A stretch of DNA of 64,000 nt from Reticulitermes speratus (GCA_021186555.1 JAJKFL010000237.1:41565258-41629257); one strand, 5' to 3'. Counted from the first letter of the stretch, positions 32,504 through 43,788 are shown. Notes: generated by a model from the sequence alone, not told the origin. Translations and numbers: made by a program.

Positions 32504-33170
32504 GGAACGGTGATTTTGAAACACGCGGTATAGCCTGTGCACGTTATATGACTAACCTCTTTCTTGTAAACAACATCTATGCTATTTGACCGCTTTATGG
32601 TTGCAGCGGCTTGGCCCACTGCCCCAGCGCTGCCTGTGACGTCACAGGTCGTAAAGTGTTCGCCTTTTAACACGATTTACGAACAGCCAATTAAATGTGC
32701 GGACGGACGCTTCTAATTATGTCACGCAGTGCTTTATGCTGGTCACCTTACATCGTTGGGTTAGGGGACTTCCGGTGTGCGACAACGTGTAGTTTGGTAA
32801 TAGAACAATTGTTTCGGAGAAACTTTTTTCTATTTCTGCCTTGAAAACAAACGCAGCAGATCACTCCGAAGCACGGACAGTTACGCAGAACACAGATGTT
32901 TAACGACGTGACAACCGGGCTGCTCACCGAGTGGGCGGTGATGAACAGAACAAGGAATAGTAACGGGAATTTTGGTGAGGAAACGTTTTGGGATACGGTG
33001 ACTGGAAAGATCACGAAGTGAATGAATCTTAGGGAGTAGGCGTGGAGATGTACCTCCCCATTCTCCTGCCGGTGGGTTATTATTATTATTGACCCTAAGT
33101 TGTGTTTGCTTCTGTCCCTAGGGCTATACATAGTCGTCGCGGTATGATCGCCCTCAACTTGATCACAGTA
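32504..33170. other. Unassigned; degenerate GAAAC motif
   Basis: Around 32808-32848 the minus strand has AAGGCAGAAATAG...CTCCGAAACAATTG, a weak relative of the structured motif. A 159-residue minus frame at 32748-33227 spans this repeat and is not accepted as a gene. Confidence 0.4.
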
Positions 33171-33530
33171 ATCACACGATTCGGGTGATGAAATCGAGGA
33201 GCATGAGATGGGCGGGGTATGTGGCACGTATGGGGGAGAAGTGCATATAAGGTTTTTTGTCGGGAATCATGAAGGAAGGAGGCGACGTGGAAGACCTAGG
33301 TGTAGATGGAAGGATACAATTAATATGTACCCCTAAAGAAATTGTGTGGGAGGGCGTGGACTGGATTCCTTTGGCTTAGGATAGGGGCAGTTGGTGCGCT
33401 TTTGTGAACACGGTAATGAACCCCCGGGTTGCATAAAATGCAGGGAATTTGTTGACTAGCAGAAGGAATTATTGGCTTCTAAAGAGGACTCTGCTATATG
33501 GTTTAGTTAGTTAGTTGGTTGGTTAGTTAG
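33171..33530 (+). mobile_element. Non-LTR retrotransposon 3' end, decayed
   Basis: TCGGGTGATGAAATCGAGGAGCATGAGATGGGCGGGGTATGTGGC aligns with the block before the 24-kb copy's [12 protein letters not shown]. Also matched are GGAAGACCTAGG, GGCGTGGACTGGATT and the GTAATGAACCCCCGGGTTGC 3' segment. Many frameshifts; (GTTA)n tail at 33503-33530. Confidence 0.8.
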
Positions 33531-33576
33531 TTCAAACTTTCTACGTCAGCCCACATCCGTGTTGTTTATTTTCTGG

Positions 33577-33735
33577 GTTATGACACAGTGCAGTCTGGAG
33601 TGTAGGCACATGCTGCCTTCTTCTCTACGATAGACGCTACTTCTGTCTTGAAGACGGAAGCAAGTTGTGCTTCGAAACATTTTTACCTCTCTACCAGATC
33701 ACACGGAGTTTCAATGCAGCATGTTAACTTGACAT
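33577..33735 (+). other. Retroelement fragment with motif
   Basis: CTTGAAGA, C, GGAAGCA...TGTGCTTC, GAAACATTTTTACC, then CTACCAGATCACACGG. Related in layout to 6553-6625 read on the other strand. Confidence 0.45.
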
Positions 33736-33827
33736 TGTATTCACGCTGAGATTGCCTTTTTTAAACTGTATGTGTCAGAGATATGTAGCGTCCAAATATA
33801 GAAGGAAATGGTCTTCGGTGGTGTTAA

Positions 33828-35298
33828 CCCTTTAAAGTCGAAGCGCTTCTGTTTTACACAAGGACTCAGTCCGTACCGCGCAGTAAACACACTCCGTCTC
33901 AGTTATACAAACCAGTCAGTTAATGTTGTACAGTGAAATAATCGTTGTTTGTTCTGAGATCCACACAAAACACATAAATACCGTCCGTACCGCGCAGTAA
34001 ACACACTCCGTCTCAGTTATACAAACCAGTCAGTTAATGTTGTACAGTGAAATAATGGCTGTTTGTTCTGAGATCCACACAAAACACATAAATACAGTCC
34101 GTACCGCGCAGTAAACACACTCCGTCTCAGTTATACAAACCAGTCAGTTAATGCTGTACAGTGAAATAATCGCTGTTTGTTCTGAGATCCACACAAAACA
34201 CATAAATACCGTCCGTACCGCGCAGTAAACACACTCCGTCTCAGTTATACAAACCAGTCAGTTAATGTTGTACAGTGAAATAATGGCTGTTTGTTCTGAG
34301 ATCCACACAAAACACATAAATACAGTCCGTACCGCGCAGTAAACACACTCCGTCTCAGTTATACAAACCAGTCAGTTAATGCTGTACAGTGAAATAATCG
34401 CTGTTTGTTCTGAGATCCACACAAAACACATAAATACAGTCCGTACCGCGCAGTAAACACACTCCGTCTCAGTTATACAAACCAGTCAGTTAATGTTGTA
34501 CAGTGAAATAATCGCTGTTTGTTCTGAGATCCACACAAAACACATAAATACAGTCCGTACCGCGCAGTAAACACACTCCGTCTCAGTTATACAAACCAGT
34601 CAGTTAGTGTTGTACAGTGAAATAATCGCTGTTTGTTCTGAGATCCACACAAAACACATAAATACAGTCCGTACCGCGCAGTAAACACACTCCGTCTCAG
34701 TTATACAAACCAGTCAGTTAATGTTGTACAGTGAAATAATCGGCTGTTTGTTCTGAGATCCACACAAAACACATAAATACAGTCCGTACCGCGCAGTAAA
34801 CACACTCCGTCTCAGTTATACAAACCAGTCAGTTAATGTTGTACAGTGAAATAATCGCTGTTTGTTCTGAGATCCACACAAAACACATAAATACAGTCGT
34901 AGCGGCGAAGTAAAATTCGTTAAAGTTATAAACCAGTCAGTAGTATATATAGTGAATATGGGGCTTTTGGTTTGAGATCCAACAGAAAACCATGTAGAAC
35001 AGTTCCGTGACTGGCATAAACCAACCCGTTTCAGATACAAACGCAGTCAGTTAATGACTTTTGAAATAATCGCTGTTTGTTCTGAGATCCACACAAAACA
35101 CATAAATACAGTCCGTACCGCGCAGTAAACACACTCCGTCTCAGTTATACAAACCAGTCAGTTAATGTTGTACAGTGAAATAATCGCTGTTTGTTCTGAG
35201 ATCCACACAAAACACATAAATACAGTGTGTGGGGAGAATGTAGTATTGTTGAATGTTAAACGTAGTGGTACATATAGTGACCACTGGGCTTTAGAGGG
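33828..35298 (-). mobile_element. Complete TTAA element with 114-bp array, block C
   Basis: The most complete copy. Ends CCCTTTAAAG (33828) and CTTTAGAGGG (ending 35298), each flanked by TTAA. Inside, about 12 units of 114 bp in minus orientation (33873-35226), then the unique end with GGTGGTACATATAGTGACC (minus form). Units at about 34900-35065 are heavily scrambled while neighbours on both sides are near-perfect. Confidence 0.9.
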
Positions 35299-36429
35299 TT
35301 AATGACCGTGCCAACTAGTAGTAGGGGGAACCTGATGTAGACACAGTATGCTGTGTGCTGGCATAGAACCGAACCCGGCAGTTTTTTAGAATACGAAGCA
35401 GCAGTGATGACCTTTTGACCTTGACCTTTCTTCTATTCTGTTTGTCTGTTGCCCCTAAGTTTTGTGCATCAATTGTATAGGTTGTGTGATGAATTTAGGC
35501 ACGAGTTACATGGGACACAACAGCGGACATCGCTTGTACGGACTGAGGACCTGTCCGGTAGGACGCCAATCTGGTTGACCGTTGAACCAGGCAGCAGTTA
35601 GTACTGATTAAAGCATGCGTAGGTTGGTACTGCTGCAACTTTTGTTCCTTGTGTCATAATGTTGGCAACACTGCATGAGCGCCAATCTGTCATTTACCCG
35701 CGAACGAAAAGAATGGATAAAATTTTTGTATGAATAAAATTTGTCTATCAAAATAATTTTCGGTGCGAATTGGTGGATAGATCGGCGTACTGTCAGCTGA
35801 ACTGCAAAATTTAAATTTGTTTTTAGTTAAGTTTCTGTTGATATTAGCAGTCGAAATTACTGAGGGAGATAGAGAGAGAGAGAGAGAGAGATTATCCACG
35901 TCAGTGTTACAAACCTTGTATTACGCACACATTTTTGTTTATAAGGCATATGTAGGTCGATTTGTCAGATGTTAAATTTCAGTTCTGCTGCTCGCTGCGT
36001 CCTTCTGCCACTATTTCTCTCCGCACCGAAGACAGTCGTGTTAGTGACAGACTCACTTCTTCACGTGTGTTTTTTTTATTGGCGGATGTGTGCCAAGTGA
36101 CGCAAGCACAGAGGAACTTCACGTCACGTGTCTTTATATTTTAGACTACCCCGTTTGAAGTACACTAAAACCTGACGATGGAAGCACAATACTAAGTAAC
36201 ATAGGACAGTGATTGCACGATAAAACTAATTGGGGGGGTTGGGGGGGGGGTAGCGGCAAAAAAAGAAAACAAAACACAATCTTGGTAGTTGTGTTTCTCT
36301 GCCGCGAGTTGGCAGCATTCACACACTTGGCCTGAGGCGATGTAATGTTAGTACCAGCACCAGAATGCGTCAAGACGCCACCGTGTTGATAGTTCCGTTA
36401 CGATGTTCGGCGCGTTAGACGCTACATGA
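35299..36429. other. Unassigned; microsatellites
   Basis: (GA)n at about 35869-35890, G-rich run at 36231-36250. The in-frame stop TGA at 36427-36429 bounds the following open segment. No coding similarity. Confidence 0.5.
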
Positions 36430-36756
36430 GGACTGCAGGGCAGAGTGATGTTGAAGGGGAAGACAGTTGGCTGCAGTGGAGGCAGTGGAGGTGGCAACAC
36501 TTGTGCTGCAGACTCAGCAGAGGCGGTTGTGGGGGCAGAAAGGCCGAGAAAGAAACTCTCATTTCGGGAGCCGGAAATTATGGGTTACAATGTGCAGATG
36601 AAACAAGGGACGCCGACGTCTTCAGCGAAACGTAACAAAGTAGCGACGCCTGTAACGATGCCTTCAACAGCTGTGATAAGTGGGACATCGGCGCCTGCGC
36701 GCAGCAAAAACTGCCTGGAGGATGTCAGTGGCAGTTTTGAGGATCTGGACCTCGAG
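36430..36756 (+). CDS. Probable exon of a NOS1AP-like gene (upstream or alternative)
   Basis: An open, non-repetitive frame ends in GACCTCGAG followed at once by GTAGGA, a good 5' splice donor (GT at 36757-36758). The last codon is complete, so the exon ends in phase 0, and the exon at 53107 also starts in phase 0. The residues are Ser/Gly/Ala-rich at first, then basic RPRKKLSFREPEIMGYN, a T/S/A-rich linker, and acidic NCLEDVSGSFEDLDLE at the junction. Codon use is GC-richer than the flanks. The 5' boundary is unclear. A stop at 36427 forbids extension, possible acceptor AGs lie at 36438, 36443, 36466, 36476 and 36512 but all lack a strong pyrimidine tract, and ATG at 36448 could start an alternative first exon. 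In vertebrate NOS1AP I recall no insert at this place, so this may be an insect-specific or alternative segment. Assignment to the gene is inference from phase, strand and proximity. Confidence 0.5.
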
Positions 36757-36758
36757 GT

Positions 36759-37246
36759 AGGACATGACGTCATGACGTCAGGTGTGAATGTGTGAATATC
36801 TGCGTGTTGCGGCCTTGTTGGTCACGTGTCTGACAATAACCAATAGTAATGTAGTTTTTATGATTGTTATTATGTAACGTTGTCACATTCTTACCTCGAA
36901 ATGACAAAGAATGAATTCTGATCCTGTTTTATTGTAGGAGGAAACGTCTGTAATCTCAGGACGTAATTGTTTTGTTGTGTAACGTTAGGTTTATACAACC
37001 GCTTTTAAGAAGCTTCATTTCAGGCTTCCGCGGCTATGTTGATGAGCTCTGCGTTCTTCTGGGATGTTACGCAGCTTTGAGTGATAGTTCTGCAGGATGG
37101 CGAGAAAATACTGTCAGTTTTGTTGCCTTCTGCTATACAATGAGAACGTCACGTCTGTCTGTCTGCCTACTTTTCTTTTCCGAATATGAATGGATTTCAA
37201 TCAAATTTGGTTAATCGGAGGTCTAATGTAAGCGTGTGGAACGAAA
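36759..37246. other. Start of presumed intron; retroelement scraps
   Basis: At 37010-37090 TTTCAGGCTTCCGCGGCTAT...GATGAGCTCTGCGTTCTTCT parallels 55450-55500 and is probably the 3' end of one retroelement family. At 37150-37215 ACGTCTGTCTGTCTGCC with TGGATTTCAATCAAATTTGG looks like an inverted GACA-tailed retroelement end. Confidence 0.4.
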
Positions 37247-38403
37247 GGGAAATAGGTTTGTGTCGGTACAACATGTATTTAGGTTTGTGTCGGTACATGT
37301 ATTTAGGTTTGTGTCGGTACAACATGTATTTAGGTTTGTGTCGGTACATGTATTTAGGTTTGTGTCGGTACATGTATTTAGGTTTGTGTCGGTACAACAT
37401 GTATTTAGGTTTGTGTCGGTACATGTATTTAGGTTTGTGTCGGTACATGTATTTAGGTTTGTGTCGGTACATGTATTTAGGTTTGTGTAGGTACATGTAT
37501 TTAGGTTTGTGTCGTACATGTATTTAGGTTTTGTCGGTACATGTATTTAGGTTTGTGTCGGTACAACATGTATTTAGGTTGTGTCGGTACAAATGTATTA
37601 GGTTTGTGTCGGTACAACATGTATTTAGGTTTGTGTCGGTACAACATGTATTTAGGTTTGTGTCGGTACAACATGTATTTAGGTTTGTGTCGGTACATGT
37701 ATTTAGGTTTGTGTCGGTACATGTATTTAGGTTTGTGTCGGTACATGTATTTAGGTTTGTGTCGGTACATGTATTTAGGTTTGTGTCGGTACATGTATTT
37801 AGGTTTGTGTCGGTACATGTATTTAGGTTTGTGTCGGTACATGTATTTAGGTTTGTGTCGGTACATGTATTTAGGTTTGTGTCGGTACATGTATTTAGGT
37901 TTGTGTCGGTACATGTATTTAGGTTTGTGTCGGTACATGTATTTAGGTTTGTGTCGGTACAACATGTATTTAGGTTCGTGTCGGTACAACATGTATTTAG
38001 GTTCGTGTCGGTACAACATGTATTTAGGTTCGTGTCGGTACAACATGTATTTAGGTTTGTGTCGGTACAACATGTATTTAGGTTTGTGTCGGTACATGTA
38101 TTTAGGTTTGTGTCGGTACATGTATTTAGGTTTGTGTCGGTACATGTATTTAGGTTTGTGTCGGTACATGTATTTAGGTTTGTGTCGGTACATGTATTTA
38201 GGTTTGTGTCGGTACATGTATTTAGGTTTGTGTCGGTACAACATGTATTTAGGTTCGTGTCGGTACAACATGTATTTAGGTTCGTGTCGGTACAACATGT
38301 ATTTAGGTTTGTGTCGGTACAACATGTATGTAGGTTTGTGTCGGTACAACATGTATTTAGGTTTGTGTCGGTACAACATGCATTTAGGTTCGTGTCGGTA
38401 CGT
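37247..38403. repeat. 24/27-bp mixed tandem array
   Basis: Two interleaved unit lengths: GGTACATGTATTTAGGTTTG+TGTC (24 bp) and the same with ACA inserted (GGTACAACATG..., 27 bp). About 46 units in all, with GTTTGTG/GTTCGTG variants. Blocks of one length alternate with blocks of the other, giving higher-order structure. Frames stay open in both strands because both lengths are multiples of three. Between 37490 and 37600 several single-base losses cluster. Confidence 0.96.
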
Positions 38404-38927
38404 TTACAGTACGCGAAGCCGAAAAGTAGCTTTATAATTCTATTAGGAATGACCCAACGTAGGAAGGTGCAGGTTGCAAGCAATCAACCGGTACAGTCTA
38501 ATTTGTTACATGTTCAATGTTTAACAAAATAGAGATAGTAATTAGTAACTGTGCAACATGTGAGCAGCGTTACTACACGTGACATGTCTTTTGTTTGTGT
38601 CGAGGCCACTGCATACTTAGCTGCTTAAACTGGACTTGACTGTGAGAACTTAAACGACTTCAGTTGAATGCATGACGAAGTTTAATGACGCACGTGCAAG
38701 TCTTGTGGGATGTGACACGTGGTCAAGCAGCACTGCTTGTCCCTGAAGATGGCGGGAACACCACCGTGAGAACACAGGGTCACGCAGGTGTAATGTTATA
38801 CGTATCGTGCGTGTTATTGTGTCAAGGTGTGCGTCGTGTAAATGGCGTCGGGCTGTAACAGTTGGCAGCTAATGCTGCACGTGGTTACAGTAAAGCAGGT
38901 CGGTATTATTCAGAGAGAGTGGTATTT
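38404..38927. other. Unassigned; retroelement fragment
   Basis: 38690-38785 has CAAGTCTTGTGGGATGTGAC and CCTGAAGATGGCGGGAACACC...GTGAGAAC, a decayed motif region shared with 17330 and 26380. Confidence 0.4.
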
Positions 38928-38960
38928 CTGAAGAGGGCCGATAAGGCCGAAACATGTAGG
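38928..38960 (+). other. CTGAAGA-hairpin-GAAAC motif
   Basis: CTGAAGA, G, perfect stem GGCC/GGCC with loop GATAA, GAAACATGTAGG. A 78-bp mariner MITE is inserted 13 bp downstream. Confidence 0.55.
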
Positions 38961-38972
38961 AATTGAAAAATA

Positions 38973-39050
38973 CAGGGTATACACAAAAGAATGGTGCGGT
39001 TTCAATAGTGAATACTATTGAAACCGCACCATTCTTTTGTGTATGCCCTG
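38973..39050. mobile_element. 78-bp palindromic mariner MITE
   Basis: Near-perfect palindrome with TIR CAGGGTATACACAAAAGAAT and TA duplications at 38971-38972 and 39051-39052. Centre TCAATAGTGAATACTATTGA is itself palindromic. Confidence 0.92.
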
Positions 39051-39242
39051 TATATGTGTTTATAGTCTAAGAATTTATGTACTTTGTCATCAGATCAAAT
39101 TGGAGCGCACGACATAAAAATGCGTTAGAAAGATTTGTGCAGGACATAACTGACTCCTGCAATGCTCCGAAGGGAAACCAAATGGTAACGGTACTGTGAC
39201 AATAATTACGTCAGCAACGAACGCGTGTATTAATTTTAATTG

Positions 39243-39500
39243 GCCGATCCCAGTGGCCGCGCGGTCTAAAGCGTGGGTCTGAGGCCCCATCGCTTGTTGG
39301 GATTGCGGGTTCGAATCCCGCCGGAGGACATGGATGTCTGTCTGTTGTGAGTGTTGTGTGTTGTCAGGTAGAGGTCTCTGCAACGAGCTGATCACTCGTC
39401 CAGAGGAGTCCTACCGAGTGTGGTGTGTCTGAGTGTGATCGTGAAGCCTCGATAATGAGGAGGCCTAGGCCCCCAAGGGGCTGTCGAGCCATTGAAAAAC
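39243..39500 (+). mobile_element. tRNA-derived SINE, type 2
   Basis: GATCCCAGTGGCCGCGCGGT head, B box GGGTTCGAATCCC, full body to GGCCCCCAAGGGGCTG and an A-rich tail (TTGAAAAACAAAAG). Best-preserved copy of the type. Confidence 0.9.
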
Positions 39501-39993
39501 AAAAGCGAATTTAGGCCTTCCGCTCCCTTCGTCGCGCCAAACCCCATCTCCTCTCCTTTACAGAAGTACACCATGTCTGATTCCTGACTCCCACCACCAC
39601 GGTAAAACTGCTGTCCTTGGCGACCGCTTAGTTCGCCTACTGTGTTCAGCGGCTCTCATTATACATAAAAATGAATTAACGCCTTACATTACTTTAACTT
39701 CGTAAACTTGTTCTCACCAATACTTTCCCCATTTTAATAATACAGGACGTTTTTTTTATCTTATCGAACCTCGTACACGACAGTTTTATCGCATAGATAG
39801 CCTGCACCCACCGGCACATCCCGTGACAACTACCGTGTTCAGGGAAACGATAAAAGATACACTCTGTATAATCAAGTAGAAAAACATGACCAGAGGAACA
39901 CACGATCACAGTCTGCGAACAGAGCATCGGAAGGTGAAAGAAAGCCTGAGGGTTATTGATTGTTCATGCCACGCACTTTTGTTGACTTAAAAT
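39501..39993. other. No recognisable feature
   Basis: No repeat or gene signal; only short frames. Confidence 0.5.
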
Positions 39994-40994
39994 TGTAGTG
40001 TCTTTATACACTAAATCAGATGTAGTGTCTTTATACACTAAATCAGATGTAGTGTCTTTATACACTAAATAAGATGTCTTTGTACACTAAATCAGATGTA
40101 GTGTCTTTATACACTAAATAAGATGTAGTGTCTTTATACACTAAATCAGATGTAGTGTCTTTATACACTAAATCAGATGTAGTGTCTTTATACACTAAAT
40201 AAGATGTGTCTTTATACACTAAATAAGATGTAGCGTCTTTATACACTAAATCAGATGTAGCGTCTTTATACACTAAATAAGATGTAGTGTCTTTATACAC
40301 TAAATAAGATGTAGTGTCTTTATACACTAAATCAGATGTAGTGTCTTTATACACTAAATCAGATGTAGTGTCTTTATACACTAAATCAGATGTAGTGTCT
40401 TTATACACTAAATAAGATGTCTTTGTACACTAAATCAGATGTAGTGTCTTTATACACTAAATAAGATGTAGTGTCTTTATACACTAAATCAGATGTAGTG
40501 TCTTTATACACTAAATCAGATGTAGTGTCTTTATACACTAAATAAGATGTGTCTTTATACACTAAATAAGATGTAGCGTCTTTATACACTAAATAAGATG
40601 TTTCTTTATACACTAAATAAGATGTAGCGTCTTTATACACTAAATCAGATGTAGCGTCTTTATACACTAAATAAGATGTAGTGTCTTTATACACTAAATA
40701 AGATGTAGTGTCTTTATACACTAAATCAGATGTAGTGTCTTTATACACTAAATCAGATGTAGTATCTTTATACACTAAATAAGATGTGTCTTTATACACT
40801 AAATAAGATGTAGTGTCTTTATACACTAAATCAGATGTGTCTTTATACACTAAACCAGATGTACGTCTTTATACACTAAATCAGATGTAGTGACTTATAC
40901 ACTAAATCAGATGTAGTGTCTTTATACACTAAATCAGATCTACGTCTTTATACACTAAATCAGATGTAGCGTCTTTATACACTAAATCAGATGT
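39994..40994. repeat. 27-bp tandem array with 342-bp higher-order unit
   Basis: Unit TAGTGTCTTTATACACTAAA plus TCAGATG, about 37 copies with TCAG/TAAG and TAGTG/TAGCG variants and shortened 24-bp units. The special junction AAGATGTCTTTGTACAC occurs at 40071 and 40413. A block of about 342 bp has therefore been duplicated in tandem. The right end (40850-40960) has several 1-2 base losses. Confidence 0.96.
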
Positions 40995-41498
40995 CGCCAA
41001 TTGCGTTTTGTGAGACGGAAAATTTGAAGAAAATTGTGATTCCCCCCCCCCTGAGAAAGATATTTGAATTGAAACGTTTAAATTACGAACCGTTTTGAGC
41101 CTCGCATTCTGACATGGGAATTTTTTTCAAACACCGTATTGACACATCCTGTATCACAGAAATACTTGGAGAATAATACATCCTTGTCTTACAAATATTC
41201 AAAATTATGTACAAATAAACCTCTCAATTGTTATGACATCTGAACATAATCTGAACACCTAGAGTTCTAAAAACAACTTCAGGATCATTTCGAGGGCCCC
41301 GAGGTGTCTGCGGGCGTCATGTCGGCAGTCAGTACCCTCCTGTACTCGTATAGTAACAAATAACTGATCGTTCAAACTAAAGCGCTTACAAAACTGAATT
41401 TTTTGCCCCAGAAAGTATTTTTGGCCTTTCATGGATTTCTTGAAGTAAACAGTGATTATTAGGCGTTTTTTACAGAGTAAGAAAAAGAAGTCAACACC
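40995..41498. other. No recognisable feature
   Basis: A C run lies at 41042-41051. An 86-residue minus frame (41259-41519) has no recognised similarity and overlaps the next element. Confidence 0.45.
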
Positions 41499-41506
41499 CT
41501 CTATAC

Positions 41507-42035
41507 CAGTGGTATTCAACCTGGGTTACGCGTACCCCCGGGGGTACGCGAAGACATCTTAGGGTGTAGGCAAAATTAAAAAAAATAAATATATTATTTC
41601 ATGATAAACACTGAATAATCAGGGCCAGATTTAGGGTTAGCCACAAGAGACCGAACGTAAGTACATGCGATTTGGGAGCGCCATTTGTGTCTCTCTCTCT
41701 CTCTCTCTCCTTTATGCGATTCTTATCTGGGCGGCTAGTTTCATTTTATTCCACACAGTGCATATAATTTTGCTTTGCTAAAATACATTTGTTCCTTTAT
41801 TAATTTTTATACGATAGACAATAATATATTTGTTATTTAATAGCTTGACTCTCCTTTTTGTCATTTAAAACTTATTATTTAATACATTATTTTGGATGTA
41901 ATTTATTTAACTTATTTTAGATGTAGATTATAGACTGTGTATAACTTGAATTGTGCACCAACAACTTTGGGGGTACAAAGTTGAAGAGAAATTATATGTG
42001 GGGGGTACGCGAACAAAAAAGTTTGAATACCGCTG
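41507..42035. mobile_element. hAT-like MITE with perfect 8-bp duplication
   Basis: Ends CAGTGGTATTCAACCTGGG and (outward) CAGCGGTATTCAAACTTTTT are inverted, with a further inverted GGGGGTACGCGAA block inside. The 8-bp duplication CTCTATAC is exact at 41499-41506 and 42036-42043. 529 bp, AT-rich interior with a (TC)n run at 41691-41710. The exact duplication indicates a fairly recent insertion. Confidence 0.92.
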
Positions 42036-42043
42036 CTCTATAC

Positions 42044-42393
42044 TATCTGTGTACTATCAACTTTAATATAATTTTCCTATTAATATCTGGGGTTTCCAAA
42101 TGTTTTTTCCCCCCTTCAGGCTCCCCCCTTCCCCAACCAAACCCCATTTGCATTTCAGTTATTTCTCTTTCATGCTACATGTTCGTCAATCTAGTCGTTA
42201 CGCGGCGGGAACTCAACTATTTGCAGGGATTTCAGGCTTCAAATTATTAATCTGAATGCCAAAACGACTGGGGCTGCTTGTAAGTTGCAAATTGTAACTA
42301 GCGTCTGTCTGTCTGTCGCTTGACACATGCAGGTGACCTTGCTGGACTGCATCAAGTTGAACCGGACAGTTGTAATCCTCCTTGCTAAGTACA
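42044..42393. other. No recognisable feature
   Basis: C-rich tract at 42100-42145. No gene or repeat structure seen. Confidence 0.45.
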
Positions 42394-42395
42394 TA

Positions 42396-42473
42396 CAGGG
42401 TATACACAAAAGAATGGTGCGGTTTCAATAGTATTCACTATTGAAACCGCACCATTCGTTTGTGTATGCCCTG
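42396..42473. mobile_element. 78-bp palindromic mariner MITE
   Basis: TIRs CAGGGTATACACAAAAGAAT and partner, TA at 42394-42395 and 42474-42475. Its neighbour at 42603 is only 129 bp away. Confidence 0.92.
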
Positions 42474-42602
42474 TACAGGTAATCTACACATGTGCAGTTG
42501 ACTCATCTGTTCTCTGTATCGGCAAACACTGGAGCCAGGCTTTGGGGAACGCAAATTAAACGACGAGCTGCGGTTAATGCCATTAGGGCAGTAATCGCTG
42601 TA

Positions 42603-42680
42603 CAGGGCATACACAAAAGAATGGTGCGGTTTCAATAGTATTCACTTTTGAAACCGCACCATTCTTTTGTGTATGCCCTG
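42603..42680. mobile_element. 78-bp palindromic mariner MITE
   Basis: TA at 42601-42602 and 42681-42682. The core is TCAATAGTATTCACTTTTGA, close to the 42396 copy. Confidence 0.92.
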
Positions 42681-42682
42681 TA

Positions 42683-43178
42683 TATTGCGAGAATCGGACA
42701 AAGCACATACATACAATATGTCGCCAGAATGCAGGATTTTATGATGTGTGAGCTGGTGGTGCACAGAGTTACCATTTTGCTTTATAATTGGTTAAGACAC
42801 AGTATGCCGACTGACGTGTTTGTGGTGTGGATTCATGCCAACCTTCACACCTCTAGTTTCAGTGTTGCCAACGGCCACAGCTGTCAGATTGAAAGACAAA
42901 TGAAGATATCACCGCGGCAGCCGTATTAATTGATGTACACCGAATATTCAGCACCACTACCACAAAAGTGCACATGAGCGAAAGCAATATACTGTCTCAC
43001 TGTATATTTTTGTAAGACTAACTTTAGTAGTATCCTCCAATTTCTTTACACTGCCAATCACACGGTTTTCAACAATAAAAATCGTAAAATCTAGTGCTAT
43101 TTTTTGTTTCTTCCGGTCCATATGCCCAGAGCATTGTACTGTCTTTGATTTCACTATGCTGAAGTTGCAGGTGAACTA
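42683..43178. other. No recognisable feature
   Basis: Unique-looking sequence between two related MITEs. A 93-residue frame at 42648-42929 begins inside the MITE and is not credible. Confidence 0.45.
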
Positions 43179-43180
43179 TA

Positions 43181-43583
43181 CAGGGCATACACAAAAGAAT
43201 GGTGCGGTTTCAAAAGTGAATAAATCATTTATGTCTCACCTTACACGGGCACAACATACACCATCAGCGGCGGCAACTGTCCAAGTTTCTCATGCGCTAC
43301 CAGCAGTTCGCTGAAATCGCTGTCCATCCATGAAATTCGTGATCGGATAACGCATGCACTGCAGGCTATTACAGCGGACATGCTACACCGGGTCTGGGAT
43401 GAGTTTGATTACCGTGTGGATGTGTGTCGTGTGACCCAGGGTGCACACATTGAAGGATTGTAATTACCAAATGAGAAACTTGGACAGTTGCCGCCGCTGA
43501 CGGTGTGTGTTGTGCCCATGTAAGGTGAGAAATACATTTTTTATTCACTTTTGATACCGCACCATTCTTTTGTGTATGCCCTG
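43181..43583 (+). mobile_element. 403-bp mariner element with extended inverted ends
   Basis: Same TIR and TA flanks (43179-43180, 43584-43585). The interior keeps the transposase C-terminal codons (about 43328-43460, ending before TAATTACC). The first 110 bp are an inverted copy of the last 110 bp (CACCTTACACGGGCACAACA on the left, inverted near 43500-43530), unlike the 538-bp copy. It is an intermediate step in which the right end has replaced the left, as needed to make the 78-bp palindromes. Confidence 0.9.
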
Positions 43584-43585
43584 TA

Positions 43586-43788
43586 TATTTACTTATTTGA
43601 AGGCGAGTCGTTCTTTACGAAGTAAAAAAGGAACTCCTTATGTGGAAGCCACGTCTGTCTGTTCGTTCGTCTGCATTGTAACCCACTATCAGCGACTAAA
43701 CCGTTTGTCAGAATTTCATGAAACTCGTTAGCGAAGTTCTCTACAAAACACTGCGGAACAAGCGTGAGTTTCGTGAAAATCATAATTT
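43586..43788 (-). other. GACA-tailed retroelement end-like segment
   Basis: Minus strand: AACGAGTTTCATGAAATTCTGACAAACGG followed by CAGACGAACGAACAGACAGACG. The same style (AAATTTCA-like, then CAGACAGACAGA) occurs at 37150, 53965 and 62680. Confidence 0.4.

Noticed and set aside
32748-33227. 159-residue minus-strand gene
   Set aside because: Spans a retroelement fragment and LINE remnant; no recognisable domain.
37501-38532. Four frames of 292-333 residues
   Set aside because: The 24/27-bp array is open in several frames on both strands. Nothing distinguishes one as coding.
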